From positions 1 to 64,000 of the forward strand of contig NZ_JAUCZF010000003.1 in the NCBI RefSeq assembly GCF_030373245.1: a stretch of DNA of 64,000 nt, written 5' to 3'. The stretch comes from Hydrogenophaga sp. (lineage in GTDB: Bacteria; Pseudomonadota; Gammaproteobacteria; Burkholderiales; Burkholderiaceae_C). Below are positions 9,870 through 18,799 of the stretch, piece by piece. How positions within the stretch are numbered: position 1 is the stretch's first letter; each line of letters opens with the position of its first letter. The translations under genes were made by a program, and so were the position numbers. The notes beneath the pieces were generated by a model. The model had not been told where the DNA came from, made no database searches, and saw only the letters and a program-made list of their open reading frames with translations.

Positions 9870-11726
9870 TCAGTGGCCGCCAGTGGCCGCGCCCGCACCC
9901 TTGGGGATGCGAACCGACTCGACGAGGGCTTGGATGTGCTTGGGTGCCGGTGCAGACATCTTGTTCACCAGGAAGGCCACCACGAAGTTGGTTATGGCGC
10001 CCACGGTACCGAAGGCCTCAGGGGTGATGCCGAAGAAGCTGTTGGCGCCTCCGATCAGACCCAGGAATTCGGTGCCCTTGATGAAGAAGATGCCTTTGTG
10101 TGCGAACACGTAGAACAACGTGACAGCCAGACCCGCCAGCATGCCGGCGATGGCGCCCTTGTCGCTCATGGTGCGGCTGAAGATACCCATCATCAACGCA
10201 GGGAAGATGGTGGATGCCGCCAGACCGAAGGCCAGGGCCACGGTACCTGCTGCAAAGCCTGGCGGGTTCAAGCCAAGGTAACCTGCCACGAAGATGGCTG
10301 CTGCCATGGCGATCTTGCCGGCCATGAGTTCACCCTTCTCGCTGATATCGGGCTTGATGGCACCCTTGATCAGGTCGTGGGAGATGGCAGAGGAGATCAC
10401 CAGCAACAGACCGGCAGCGGTCGACAGCGCAGCGGCCAGACCACCGGCGGCCACCAGCGCGATCACCCAGTTGGGCAGCAGCGCGATTTCCGGGTTGGCC
10501 AGCACGATGATGTCGGCGTTCACGGTCAGCTCATTGCCCTTCCAGCCAGCCGCTTCGGCCTTGCCTTTGGCGGCTTCGTTCTTGGTCTTGTCGTTGTAGT
10601 ACTGGATGCGGCCGTCGCCGTTCTTGTCTTCCCACTTCAGCAGACCGGTTTTTTCCCAGCGCTGCATCCAGGCCGGACGGTCTGCGTAGACCAGGCTGGC
10701 ATCGGCGGCGTACACGTCGGCATTGGCTTTCACCGAATCGGCGCTCACCACGATGCCGCCCTCGGGGCTCTTCACCAGGCCGACCGCAGAGTTCACGGTA
10801 CCGATCAGGTTCAGACGCGCCATGGCGCCCACGGCAGGTGCCGTGGTGTACAGCAGGGCAATGAAAACCAGGGCCCAGCCAGCAGAGGCGCGGGCATCGG
10901 ACACTTTCGGCACGGTGAAGAAGCGAACGATCACGTGGGGCAGACCGGCGGTACCGACCATGAGCGAGATCGTGTAGAACAGCATGTTCAGCGTGCTGCC
11001 GTTGGTCGTGGTGGTGTACTGGTTGAAGCCGAGATCGGTCACCACCTGGTCAAGCTTGGCCAGCAGCGAGATGTCGGTACCCGCCAGGTCAGAGCCCAGG
11101 CCCAACTGTGGCAGGAAGTTGCCGGTCAGGTTCAGGGAGATGAAGAAGGCCGGCACCAGGTAGGCCAGGATCAGCACGATGTACTGCGCCACCTGGGTGT
11201 AGGTGATGCCCTTCATGCCGCCGAACACCGCGTAGGCAAACACGATGGCCATGCCGATGTAGATGCCTTGCTCGTTGGACACGCCCAGGAAACGCGCAAA
11301 GGTCACGCCCACACCGGTCATCTGACCAATGATGTACACGACCGAGATCACCAGCAGGCAGATCACCGCGACGTTGCGAGCCAGGCTGGAGTAGAACCGG
11401 TCGCCGATGAACTCGGGCACGGTGAACTTGCCGAACTTGCGCAGGTAGGGTGCCAGCAGCATGGCCAGCAGAACGTAGCCGCCGGTCCAGCCCATCAGGA
11501 ACACGGCGCCGCCGTAGCCCAGGTTGGAGATCAGGCCGGCCATGGAGATGAAGGACGCGGCCGACATCCAGTCAGCGGCCGTGGCCATGCCGTTGGTCAC
11601 GGGGTGCACCCCGCCGCCGGCGACATAGAACTCGGACGTGCTGCCAGCGCGCGCCCAGAAGGCGATGCCGAGGTAGAGCGCGAAGCTCAACCCGACAAAC
11701 AGATAAATGGTGGTTTGCAGTGCCAT
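9870..11726 (-). CDS. Sodium:solute symporter, large subunit (VC_2705 subfamily, ActP-like)
   Basis: 618 residues, SSS family, longer than E. coli ActP (about 549) because of a polar insert at about residues 300-405 between membrane helices. The insert contains an EF-hand-like loop (DKNGDGRI, from about D367). The N-terminal YVAGGGVHPVTNGMATAADWMSAASF motif is typical of ActP-like carriers of acetate and related monocarboxylates. It follows by 15 bases the gene for the DUF4212 small subunit, the partner that defines this subfamily. Probably brings acetate or another small acid into the cell with Na+; the exact substrate is inferred. Confidence 0.93.
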   Translation of the reverse strand: MALQTTIYLFVGLSFALYLGIAFWARAGSTSEFYVAGGGVHPVTNGMATAADWMSAASFISMAGLISNLGYGGAVFLMGWTGGYVLLAMLLAPYLRKFGKFTVPEFIGDRFYSSLARNVAVICLLVISVVYIIGQMTGVGVTFARFLGVSNEQGIYIGMAIVFAYAVFGGMKGITYTQVAQYIVLILAYLVPAFFISLNLTGNFLPQLGLGSDLAGTDISLLAKLDQVVTDLGFNQYTTTTNGSTLNMLFYTISLMVGTAGLPHVIVRFFTVPKVSDARASAGWALVFIALLYTTAPAVGAMARLNLIGTVNSAVGLVKSPEGGIVVSADSVKANADVYAADASLVYADRPAWMQRWEKTGLLKWEDKNGDGRIQYYNDKTKNEAAKGKAEAAGWKGNELTVNADIIVLANPEIALLPNWVIALVAAGGLAAALSTAAGLLLVISSAISHDLIKGAIKPDISEKGELMAGKIAMAAAIFVAGYLGLNPPGFAAGTVALAFGLAASTIFPALMMGIFSRTMSDKGAIAGMLAGLAVTLFYVFAHKGIFFIKGTEFLGLIGGANSFFGITPEAFGTVGAITNFVVAFLVNKMSAPAPKHIQALVESVRIPKGAGAATGGH

Positions 11727-11741
11727 GTTGATTCCTTGTGA

Positions 11742-12002
11742 TCAGTCTTCTTGCACGCCGAACTTGCGGTCGATCTTGCCCATCGCCTTGGCGTAATAGA
11801 AGATCAGGGCGATGAAGATGTAGATGGAGCCTTGTTGGGCAAACCAGAAGCCCAGCGGATAGCCGCCGAGCTGGATGCTGTTGAGCATGGGGGCGAACAG
11901 GATGCCAGCACCATAGGAAACCAGTGCCCAGATGATCAACACCTTGGTCAGCAGTCCTAAAGTCGCCTTCCAGTAGGCATTTGCGTTGTCTTGACTATTC
12001 AT
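11742..12002 (-). CDS. Sodium:solute symporter, small subunit (DUF4212)
   Basis: 86 residues, two membrane helices (LLTKVLIIWALVSYGAGILF and GFWFAQQGSIYIFIALIFYY) and the conserved C-terminal KIDRKFGV. The start is set at 12002 rather than 12011 because the GAGGAG ribosome-binding site directly abuts the upstream ATG and sits 9 bases from this one. Family knowledge: these proteins occur only beside VC_2705-type symporters. Same operon as the large subunit. Confidence 0.92.
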   Translation of the reverse strand: MNSQDNANAYWKATLGLLTKVLIIWALVSYGAGILFAPMLNSIQLGGYPLGFWFAQQGSIYIFIALIFYYAKAMGKIDRKFGVQED

Positions 12003-12156
12003 TGAAGTCATCTCCTCGGAGTGATGCTTTCCGTTTTGACGGGGTAAACCGCCACGCTTTGCATGCCAGCCACTGTGCGGTTTTTGGCATTACGAGGCGG
12101 ACTGTGGACACCCTTTCTTACATCAAAATTGCTGGCGCCCTGCTTGGACACCGGGC

Positions 12157-12173
12157 CTAGGGTAAGCCCCTAG
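12157..12173. promoter_or_regulatory. Inverted repeat upstream of the symporter operon, candidate operator
   Basis: CTAGGG (12157-12162) and CCCTAG (12168-12173) form a perfect dyad around TAAGC, 155 bases upstream of the small-subunit start. It looks like a binding site for a dimeric regulator, but no regulator can be named from the sequence alone. Confidence 0.4.
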
Positions 12174-12818
12174 CAATTAGCGGCAGGCGGGCAAAGTCAC
12201 TCTCCAAAAGCGCGGCCCGCTGCCTTTGCCGCCCAGCCCGTGGGCCCCAATGTCTGACTCCTTCCGTTTCACGCCCAGGGCGCCGAGCGCCTGGAATTTG
12301 GGACAAGTTGCATACCGTGCAAGATCAGCGACGGGCGCAAGCGATGGCGATCCGGCCCCAGGCGCTGCGGCTCGCTGGCTGGAGGTGGGTTGCTGGGCTT
12401 GCAGTGCTACTGCGACCATCACGGGGAGGTGCCCCAGGTCAGCGGTGAGGGCCCAACAGGCACGACGAGACCGGGTGCCAATGTGACAGCCAACTGATCG
12501 ATAACCGGTTCTCCTGACTGCTCTGCCGTGTGCGCTGCGGTGGCGCAAGGGGTCGAGCTGCCTGACGGCAGCCAATGCGGCGCGCAGCCGCTGGCGGAGC
12601 TGACGCTTACCGCGGGTGCTCGGGCGCAGCGCCTCATGCCGCCGCCCGCGTGAGGCTGGTAGGTCCTCCAGCCCAACAGGCGGCTTTTGCGCCCGATGGC
12701 AAGGTGAGACGCCGCGTGCCGCCAGCCATGCCGTCACCGGTCCCGACATCGCGCTCACGCGGATCGAGCACGCTCGGCGGCTGCAGCGCATGCCGTGAGA
12801 GCCGCGCCGCCGATGCAC
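12174..12818. other. Gene-free stretch, possibly decayed coding sequence
   Basis: About 645 bases between the symporter promoter region and ahpF. Open frames exist on both strands (for example the minus strand across the whole stretch and 12226-12486 plus) but all are arginine/alanine-rich and lack any motif, ribosome-binding site or family resemblance. No terminator for ahpF is evident. GC remains high. I see nothing that can be called a gene. Confidence 0.5.
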
Positions 12819-14420
12819 TCAGGCCGGCGAAGCCTCGGCCACTGGCACTGCCGCGGTGGGCACCGAGGGCTGACGGATCAGGTAGTCGAAGGCGCTGAGC
12901 GCGGCCTTGGAGCCGTCGCCCGCAGCGATCACGATCTGCTTGTACGGTACCGTCGTGCAGTCACCAGCGGCGAACACGCCCGGCAGGTTGGTGTGGCCCT
13001 TGGCATCGACCTCGATCTCGCCGAAGCGGCTCAAATCCACCGTGCCTTTGAGCCATTCGGTGTTGGGCACGAGACCGATCTGCACAAACACACCTGCCAA
13101 CTCGACCAGCTGCTCCTCGCCGCTCACACGGTCCTTGAAACGCAGCCCGTTCACCTTGCCATCGGCGCCGGTGATCTCGGTGGTCTGGGCGTTGACGTGG
13201 ATCGTCACATTGGGCAGGCTCTTGAGCTTGCTCACCAGCACCGCGTCGGCCTTCAGCGCGTCGGCAAACTCGACCAGCGTCACGTGCTGCACGATGCCAG
13301 CCAGATCGATCGCGGCCTCGACACCCGAGTTGCCGCCGCCAATCACCGCGACCCGCTTGCCCTTGAACAGCGGACCGTCGCAGTGCGGGCAGTAGGCCAC
13401 GCCCTTGTTGCGGTATTCCTGCTCGCCAGGCACGTTCACGTTGCGCCAGCGCGCGCCGGTCGAGAGGATCACGCTGCGGCTCTTGAGCGTGCCGCCGTTG
13501 GCCATCTGCAGTGTGATCAGGCCGCCCGGTTCGGTTGCGGGCACCAGCTGGTCTGCGCGTTGCAGGTTCATCAGGTCCACCTCGTAGTGGCGCACCTGGG
13601 CTTCGAGCGCCGCGGCGAACTTCGGCCCGTCGGTCTCCAGCACGCTGATGTAGTTTTCGATCGCCATGGTGTCGTTGGTCTGGCCACCAAAGCGCTCGGC
13701 CGCCACTCCAACGCGAATGCCCTTGCGCGCGGCGTACACCGCCGCGGCTGCACCGGCGGGTCCACCGCCCACGATGAGCACATCAAAAGGATCTTTTTCG
13801 CTCAGTTTGGCCGCCTCGCGCTCGTCGGACTTCACATCGAGCTTGGCCACGATTTCTTCCAGCAGCATGCGGCCCGATCCGAACACCTCGTCGTTGCGGT
13901 ACATCAGCGGCACCGCCAGCACCTGGCGCCGATCCACCTCTTCCTGGAACAGCGCGCCGTCGATAACCACGGTCTGGATATTCGGGTTCAGGATGGCCAT
14001 CAGGCTCGCAGCCTGCACCACGTCCGGGCAGTTGTGGCACGACAGGCTCATGTAGACCTCGAACCGGTGCTCGCCTTCCAGGGCCTTGATCTGCTCGATC
14101 ACCTCGGCCTCGACCTTGGGCGGATGGCCACCGGTCCACAGCAGAGCGAGCACGAGCGACGTGAACTCATGGCCCAGTGGAATGGCCGCGAAGCGCACAC
14201 CGGTGGACTCGCCCTCGCGAGCAATCACGAAAGAGGGCTTGCGAGCGTCTGAGCCTGATTCGTCAAACGACACCTTGTCGGACAAGGCGGCGATTTCCGT
14301 CAGCAGCGCACGCATTTCGCCGGCCTTGGCGCTGTCGTCGAGCGAAGCGATTAGGCGGATGGGCTGGCGCAGCATCCCCAGGTAGGAGGAAAGCTGGGTG
14401 GTGAGGGTGGCGTCAAGCAT
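12819..14420 (-). CDS. ahpF: Alkyl hydroperoxide reductase subunit F
   Basis: 533 residues. NAD(P)H-dependent flavoprotein that reduces AhpC. Thioredoxin-like N-terminal module with redox pair SCHNCPD (C128, C131), FAD-binding [15 protein letters not shown] (about 217-231), second redox pair YCPHCDG (C344, C347) followed by the NAD(P)H Rossmann motif [13 protein letters not shown]. The ATG at 14420 has GGAG 7 bases upstream; the start five codons earlier does not. It follows ahpC on the same strand with a 214-base spacer that carries an intergenic repeat. Confidence 0.97.
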   Translation of the reverse strand: MLDATLTTQLSSYLGMLRQPIRLIASLDDSAKAGEMRALLTEIAALSDKVSFDESGSDARKPSFVIAREGESTGVRFAAIPLGHEFTSLVLALLWTGGHPPKVEAEVIEQIKALEGEHRFEVYMSLSCHNCPDVVQAASLMAILNPNIQTVVIDGALFQEEVDRRQVLAVPLMYRNDEVFGSGRMLLEEIVAKLDVKSDEREAAKLSEKDPFDVLIVGGGPAGAAAAVYAARKGIRVGVAAERFGGQTNDTMAIENYISVLETDGPKFAAALEAQVRHYEVDLMNLQRADQLVPATEPGGLITLQMANGGTLKSRSVILSTGARWRNVNVPGEQEYRNKGVAYCPHCDGPLFKGKRVAVIGGGNSGVEAAIDLAGIVQHVTLVEFADALKADAVLVSKLKSLPNVTIHVNAQTTEITGADGKVNGLRFKDRVSGEEQLVELAGVFVQIGLVPNTEWLKGTVDLSRFGEIEVDAKGHTNLPGVFAAGDCTTVPYKQIVIAAGDGSKAALSAFDYLIRQPSVPTAAVPVAEASPA

Positions 14421-14565
14421 GGTGGACTCCTTCAAACATCAAGAAAATGGGTGCACTGAACCAGTGCCGCTGGTGCATGAGCCTCATAAGAAGCCCATGG
14501 GTCTGCGGTACGAGAGAAAAACAGCAATGGAGGAACGAGATGTCCCTTTCCAGAACGCCGCCGAT

Positions 14566-14632
14566 CCGGCTCTGCCGGTCGGCCAGCGTTGTCCCCCGGG
14601 GGGAAGACGCGCCGCAGGCGCGGCGCAGGAGG
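14566..14632. repeat. GC-rich palindromic intergenic repeat, copy 2
   Basis: CCGGCTCTGCCGG palindrome, then CCCCCGGGGGG, then GCGCCGCAGGCGCGGCGC. It matches the block order of the copy at 8-70 (CCGGCTTTGCCGG shared except one base). It begins directly after the ahpC stop codon at 14635-14637 on the minus strand and lies between ahpC and ahpF, so it may set the relative amounts of the two products. Confidence 0.65.
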
Positions 14633-14634
14633 GA

Positions 14635-15216
14635 TCAGATTTTCCCGACCAGATCCAGCGAAGGCGTCAGCGTCTCGGCGCCTTCGTTCCACTTGGCAGG
14701 GCAGACCTGGCCTGGGTTCTTGGCCACGTACTGGGCAGCCTTGAGCTTGCGCAGGGTTTCCTTCACATCGCGGGCGATGCTGTTGTCGTGCACTTCCATG
14801 GTCTTGATCACGCCATCGGGGTTGATGATGAAGGTGCCGCGCAGCGCAAGGCCCTCTTCCTCGATGTGCACGCCAAAGCCGCGTGTCAGCTGGTGCGTCG
14901 GATCGCCAACCAGCGGGAACTTGGCCTTGCCCACAGCTGGCGAGGTCTCGTGCCAGACCTTGTGCGAGAAATGGGTGTCGGTGGTCACGATGTAGACCTC
15001 GGCGCCTGCCTTCTGGAATTCCGCGTAGTTGTCAGCGGCGTCTTCCACTTCGGTGGGGCAGTTGAAGGTGAACGCGGCGGGCATGAAGATCAGCACCGAC
15101 CACTTGCCAGCGAGGTCCTTGTCGGAGACTTCGATGAACTTGCCTTGCTTGAAAGCCTGAGCCTTGAACGGCTGAACCTTGGTGTTGATCAGGGAGAGAG
15201 CGTTGATGATGGACAT
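14635..15216 (-). CDS. ahpC: Alkyl hydroperoxide reductase subunit C (peroxiredoxin)
   Basis: 193 residues, typical 2-Cys peroxiredoxin. Peroxidatic C53 lies in FTFNCPTEVEDAAD and resolving C172 in GQVCPAKW. Reduces H2O2, peroxynitrite and organic hydroperoxides using AhpF. The ATG at 15216 has an AAGGAA site. An ATAG-N7-CTAT element typical of OxyR lies about 70-85 bases upstream. Confidence 0.97.
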   Translation of the reverse strand: MSIINALSLINTKVQPFKAQAFKQGKFIEVSDKDLAGKWSVLIFMPAAFTFNCPTEVEDAADNYAEFQKAGAEVYIVTTDTHFSHKVWHETSPAVGKAKFPLVGDPTHQLTRGFGVHIEEEGLALRGTFIINPDGVIKTMEVHDNSIARDVKETLRKLKAAQYVAKNPGQVCPAKWNEGAETLTPSLDLVGKI

Positions 15217-15696
15217 GGTGTTTTCCTTCTGTCGGCGGGTTGATGAAACGGTGGCAGCGCTTTTTTTGCTGCGACCCCTGAATAATAGATATGAACTATG
15301 GATACGTCGAATTGATAGTCACGATCAAATCGATAGCTTTTTTGTTGCTGCGCAACATTTGAAGATCTGTCATTCAACGGTAATGCGACCCGTTCGTATT
15401 TGGTCTTACACGCGAACCTCCCAGCCAGCCAGGCAGCCACCACCGCCCGCGCGATGCAGCTTGCCGAGCACCTCGACGCTCCGCTGCCCACATGCCCATT
15501 CGCGCTTGCACCCCCGCTTCTTCTCCCCATCTGCCAACGCCTGCGGCCACCAGCGGGACCATTGCTACGCACCAACCGCCCTGCCCCTGGGCGCCCTGCT
15601 GCTGGCCAGTTCGCTCGGCGCCTTGGACCAGACCCCGTCCGCCGAAGCCACAATGAGCACCGTGACGGTGCGCGCCCGCTCTACAACCACCCCTGA
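15217..15696. other. ahpC upstream region and decayed 5' part of the oxidase
   Basis: The first roughly 150 bases are less GC-rich and hold the ahpC promoter region with the OxyR-like element. From about 15400 the plus strand has an open frame in phase with the following oxidase (ending in a TGA at 15694-15696), but its translation is proline/arginine-rich and does not show the expected N-terminus of that family. Confidence 0.45.
15285..15299. promoter_or_regulatory. Candidate OxyR half-operator upstream of ahpC
   Basis: ATAG-N7-CTAT is exactly the OxyR dyad unit. The full OxyR consensus needs a second such unit 22 bases on; only scattered ATAG copies (15315, 15333) are present, not in phase, so this is a partial match. 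Position upstream of ahpC makes it plausible. Confidence 0.45.
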
Positions 15697-16632
15697 CTGC
15701 TGGGCCGCACGGTCGCCCACCCCATCCTGGTCGCGCCCATGGCGCACCAGCGCCTGGCCCATCCGCAGGGCGAGCTCGCTGTCGCGCTGGCCGCGGCAGC
15801 GCTCGGTGCCGGCATGGTGCTGAGCACCCAGTCCAGCACCCGGCTTGAAGACGCGGCCCCCCTCTATCTCCGCGAACCCGACCGTGGCCCGCTGTGGTTC
15901 CAGCTCTCCCTGCAAGCCGAGCGCGAGGTCTGCTGCGAACTTGTGCAACGCGCAGAGCGCGCGGCTTTTGAGGTGCTGGTGCTGACAGTGGACGCGCCAG
16001 TCAACGGCGTGCGCGATCGCGAGCGGCGCGCCCGCTTCGCGCTGCCGCCCGGCATCTCGTCGGTCAACCTGCAAGGTCTGCCCGCACCAGCCCTCAACAC
16101 TCGGATTCCCGGGCAAAGTGCGCTGTTTGATGGCCTGCTGGCCCATACCCCGACCTGGGAGGATGTCACCTGGTTGCGCTCCATCACACGATTGCCGGTG
16201 CTCCTCAAAGGCATCACCCACGCCCAGGACGCGCGGCTGACCATCGAGCACGGTGCAGCCGGTGTCGTTGTCTCCAACCATGGCGGGCGTACGCTTGACA
16301 CGCTACCCGCCACCGCTCAGCTGCTGCCCGCCGTCGTGAATGCCGTTGCCGGACAGGTGCCTGTGCTGGTGGACGGCTGCATCCGGCGCGGCACCAACGC
16401 GCTCAAGGCGATGGCGCTGGGCGCTTCGGCCGTCCTGGTGGGCCGCCCGGTTTTGCACGGTCTGGCCAACGCAGGCGCGGTGGGGGTGGCCGATGTGCTG
16501 CGCCTGTTGCGCGACGAACTGGAAGTTGCCATGGCGCTCACCGGCTGCCCTGATCTGCAGAGCTGCGACAGGGTGCTCGATGGGCCCACCACCGATCGGT
16601 CTGTCAAAGCTCATTTCAACAGATTTCACTGA
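15697..16632 (+). pseudogene. FMN-dependent alpha-hydroxy-acid oxidase (LldD/lactate oxidase family), 5'-truncated
   Basis: The reading frame from 15697 gives LLGRTVAHPILVAPMAHQRLAHP and continues to a normal C-terminus: LLKGITHAQDA with the FMN lysine, VVSNHGGRTLDTLPA with the catalytic histidine, and DGCIRRGTNALKAMALGASAVLVGRP. Intact relatives have roughly 70-100 more residues at the N-terminus, including an active-site tyrosine and the segment just before LLGR. Here a TGA at 15694-15696 interrupts the frame exactly before LLGR and the sequence further up is unrecognisable. The longest ATG-started product begins at 15739 (297 residues). I call it a pseudogene, with a short functional protein the less likely alternative. 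Confidence 0.75.
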
Positions 16633-16634
16633 AT

Positions 16635-16653
16635 GCGAACCATTCTCATTTAG
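16635..16653 (+). promoter_or_regulatory. Fur box
   Basis: GCGAACCATTCTCATTTAG resembles the 19-bp Fur consensus (GATAATGATAATCATTATC) in the form usual for betaproteobacteria, with the central CATTCTCATT core. It lies just upstream of the 25-codon gene and tonB operon, which fits iron-repressed expression. Confidence 0.7.
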
Positions 16654-16699
16654 AATGCTGTCTTTCCAGCAAGCTCGAAACCCGGGGCGAAAGGACACC

Positions 16700-16777
16700 A
16701 TGACCACCAGCCTCCTCTTCCTCAGCGGCAGCTTGCTCCTTACCCTTGCTTGCGCATGGTGGGCGCTGCGTCGCTGA
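16700..16777 (+). CDS. 25-residue single-helix membrane microprotein ahead of tonB
   Basis: MTTSLLFLSGSLLLTLACAWWALRR is the type of sequence seen: a short polar start, about 17 hydrophobic residues and a double-arginine end, so one helix with a cytoplasmic C-terminus or N-terminus. AAAGGACACC gives a good ribosome-binding site with proper spacing. It starts 47 bases after the Fur box and ends 142 bases before tonB. The same frame upstream is only the shadow of the oxidase gene. Function unknown; a TonB-complex accessory or a translated leader are the main possibilities. Confidence 0.6.
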   Translation: MTTSLLFLSGSLLLTLACAWWALRR

Positions 16778-16919
16778 ACCGCCAGCCGGCTTCACGTTCA
16801 TCGTTCACTGTCTGCCCCGCCTAGACTATGGTGTACGCCAACGCTCTCCCCATGGACCCCATCGCGAACCTTCTCGGGCGGGGCACACCCCCTCCTGCCC
16901 ATACCGTCTGAACTTGCCG

Positions 16920-17606
16920 ATGGATCGCCGCCTCCTGATCGCCGCCACCGTGCTCGTGCTGCACCTGCTTGCCCTGTGGGCACTGCATGCCGGTCTGCTG
17001 CACCGCCCGGTGGAGCAGGTGATTCCGGTGCAGGTTCTGGCCGAACTGATCGAACCGCCCCAGCCGGCGCCCGAACCCGCACCACCCACCCCAGCCCCAC
17101 CCGAACCGGCGCAGCGCCAACAACAGCCCAAGACTTCTCCCAAGCCACCGCCCCGCCCACAGGCGGTAGCCGTGGCACCGGCCACACCCGACCCAGCGCC
17201 TTCACCCTCGCCCGCCACCCCCGGTCCCGCGCCGGTCAGTCCGGCAGCCACCCCTACCGACACCGCGCCGCTCGCGGTCGAGCTGGCTGCGCCCGCGCCA
17301 CCAGCGCCACCTGCACCGCCCCGGATCGACCTGCCTTCGAGCAGCGCCGACTACCTGAACAACCCGCCTCCGCCCTACCCTCCGCTGTCCAAACGCCTGG
17401 GCGAACAAGGCCAGGTGGTGGTCCGCGCCCGCATCGAGGTCAACGGCACCGCCAGCCAGGTGGAGATCCGCACCTCCAGCGGCTTTGAGCGGCTGGACCG
17501 CGCGGCCCTGGAGACCGTCAAGGGCTGGCGCTATGTGCCGGGCAAACGCGGCGGCGTGGCCGAAGCGATGTGGTTCAACATTCCGATCCGCTTTGTGCTC
17601 GACTAG
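16920..17606 (+). CDS. tonB: TonB energy-transducing protein
   Basis: 228 residues. One N-terminal membrane helix (LLIAATVLVLHLLALWALHAGLL), a long proline/alanine-rich periplasmic spacer (about 42-135), and a C-terminal TonB fold with NNPPPPYPPLSKRLGEQG, VEIRTSSGFERLDRAAL and WRYVPGKR. It carries proton-motive energy to outer-membrane receptors for siderophores and heme. The ATG at 16920 is chosen because it starts directly before the membrane helix; the longer frame has no membrane signal. First large gene of the tonB-exbB-exbD-hemP operon. Confidence 0.95.
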   Translation: MDRRLLIAATVLVLHLLALWALHAGLLHRPVEQVIPVQVLAELIEPPQPAPEPAPPTPAPPEPAQRQQQPKTSPKPPPRPQAVAVAPATPDPAPSPSPATPGPAPVSPAATPTDTAPLAVELAAPAPPAPPAPPRIDLPSSSADYLNNPPPPYPPLSKRLGEQGQVVVRARIEVNGTASQVEIRTSSGFERLDRAALETVKGWRYVPGKRGGVAEAMWFNIPIRFVLD

Positions 17607-17646
17607 GGCCTTTTCACACTGTTTTGTATCTCTCGGAGTTTCTTGT

Positions 17647-18381
17647 ATGGACCCCCAACTCACCTCATCGGGCATCGCGCATGTCTGGACTCAGGGCGAC
17701 GCCGTCATCCGCACGGTGGCGCTGGTGCTGCTGGCGATGTCGCTGGCTACCTGGATCATCATCCTGTGGAAGGCGCTGGATCAGCGGACCCAGCGCCGCC
17801 AGGCCAAAGCCTGTGAAGGTTTCTGGCACAGCGCCGACTTCGCCGAAGGCCTGGACAAGCTGGGCGCCCCCGAGGGCAATCCATTTCGCTCACTCGCCAC
17901 CGAAGGCCGGGAGGCAGCGCGCCACATCCTGCACCAGGACGGCCGCACCAGCCCTCAGCTGCACGACCAGCTCGACCTCAGCGACTGGATTGAGCGAAGC
18001 CTGCGCAACAGCCTGGACGACTTCACCGCGCGCGCCCAGAGCGGACTCACGGTACTGGCTTCCATCGCCTCCACCGCGCCTTTCGTGGGCCTGTTCGGTA
18101 CCGTCTGGGGCATCTATCACGCCCTGCTGGGCATCAGCGCAGCAGGCACCGTGGGCATTGACCAGGTGGCCGGACCGATCGGCGAGGCGCTGATCATGAC
18201 GGCGCTTGGCCTGCTGGTCGCCATCCCCGCCGTGCTGGGCTACAACGCGCTGGTGCGCGGCAACAAAGGCATCGTGCACCGGCTCAATCGGTTCGCCAAC
18301 GATCTGCACGCGTACTTCGTCACCGGTGCACGCGTCACCGCGGGCGGCGACGCCAAGGTCTTGCCCTTGAAGCGAGGTTGA
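17647..18381 (+). CDS. exbB: ExbB proton-channel subunit (MotA/TolQ/ExbB family)
   Basis: 244 residues with three membrane helices (about 21-41, 137-158, 180-202). The second and third carry the family signature ASTAPFVGLFGTVWGIYHALLGI and GPIGEALIMTALGLLVAIPAVLGYN. ATG at 17647 with GGAG 9 bases upstream. It forms the pentameric channel that drives TonB together with ExbD. Confidence 0.96.
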   Translation: MDPQLTSSGIAHVWTQGDAVIRTVALVLLAMSLATWIIILWKALDQRTQRRQAKACEGFWHSADFAEGLDKLGAPEGNPFRSLATEGREAARHILHQDGRTSPQLHDQLDLSDWIERSLRNSLDDFTARAQSGLTVLASIASTAPFVGLFGTVWGIYHALLGISAAGTVGIDQVAGPIGEALIMTALGLLVAIPAVLGYNALVRGNKGIVHRLNRFANDLHAYFVTGARVTAGGDAKVLPLKRG

Positions 18382-18385
18382 CACC

Positions 18386-18799
18386 ATGGCCATTGGAACT
18401 CAGGACGACAGCGACCAGATGCTCAGCGAGATCAACATGATCCCGTTCATCGACGTCATGCTGGTGCTGCTCATCATCTTCATCATCACCGTGCCGGTGA
18501 TCAAACACGCGGTCAACGTCGACCTGCCGCGCGCCAACAACGAGAAGTTGCTCGACAAGACGCAAAACGTGCGTCTCACGGTGGATGCCGACGGCACGTA
18601 CTTCTGGAACGACGAGCTGCTGACCGACGCAGCTTTCGAGCAGCGCCTGTCGGCCGCCGCCATCCAGCAACCGCAACCCGAGCTGCACATCCGCGGCGAC
18701 CGCGCTGTGCGCTACGAGCGCGTGGCCCAGGCGTTGGCAGCGGCGCAGCGCGCCGGCGTGCAAAAGATTGGTTTTGTGACCGAGCCGCAGCTGCCATGA
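18386..18799 (+). CDS. exbD: ExbD proton-channel subunit
   Basis: 137 residues. Cytoplasmic N-terminus SEINMIPFIDVMLVLLIIFIITVPV contains the conserved membrane aspartate, followed by a periplasmic domain. It starts 4 bases after exbB and its stop overlaps the hemP start (ATGA at 18796-18799), so the genes are coupled. Confidence 0.96.
   Translation: MAIGTQDDSDQMLSEINMIPFIDVMLVLLIIFIITVPVIKHAVNVDLPRANNEKLLDKTQNVRLTVDADGTYFWNDELLTDAAFEQRLSAAAIQQPQPELHIRGDRAVRYERVAQALAAAQRAGVQKIGFVTEPQLP

Noticed and set aside
9873..11741. 622-codon plus-strand frame opposite the symporter
   Set aside because: Antisense shadow; Gly/His-rich and without a start context.
12177..12818. 213-codon minus-strand frame in the gap before ahpF
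   Set aside because: Arg/Ala/Ser-rich, no ribosome-binding site, no family resemblance; could be decayed DNA but cannot be supported as a gene.
15300..15345. A complete four-part OxyR operator
   Set aside because: Only the first ATAG-N7-CTAT unit fits; the other ATAG copies are out of phase.
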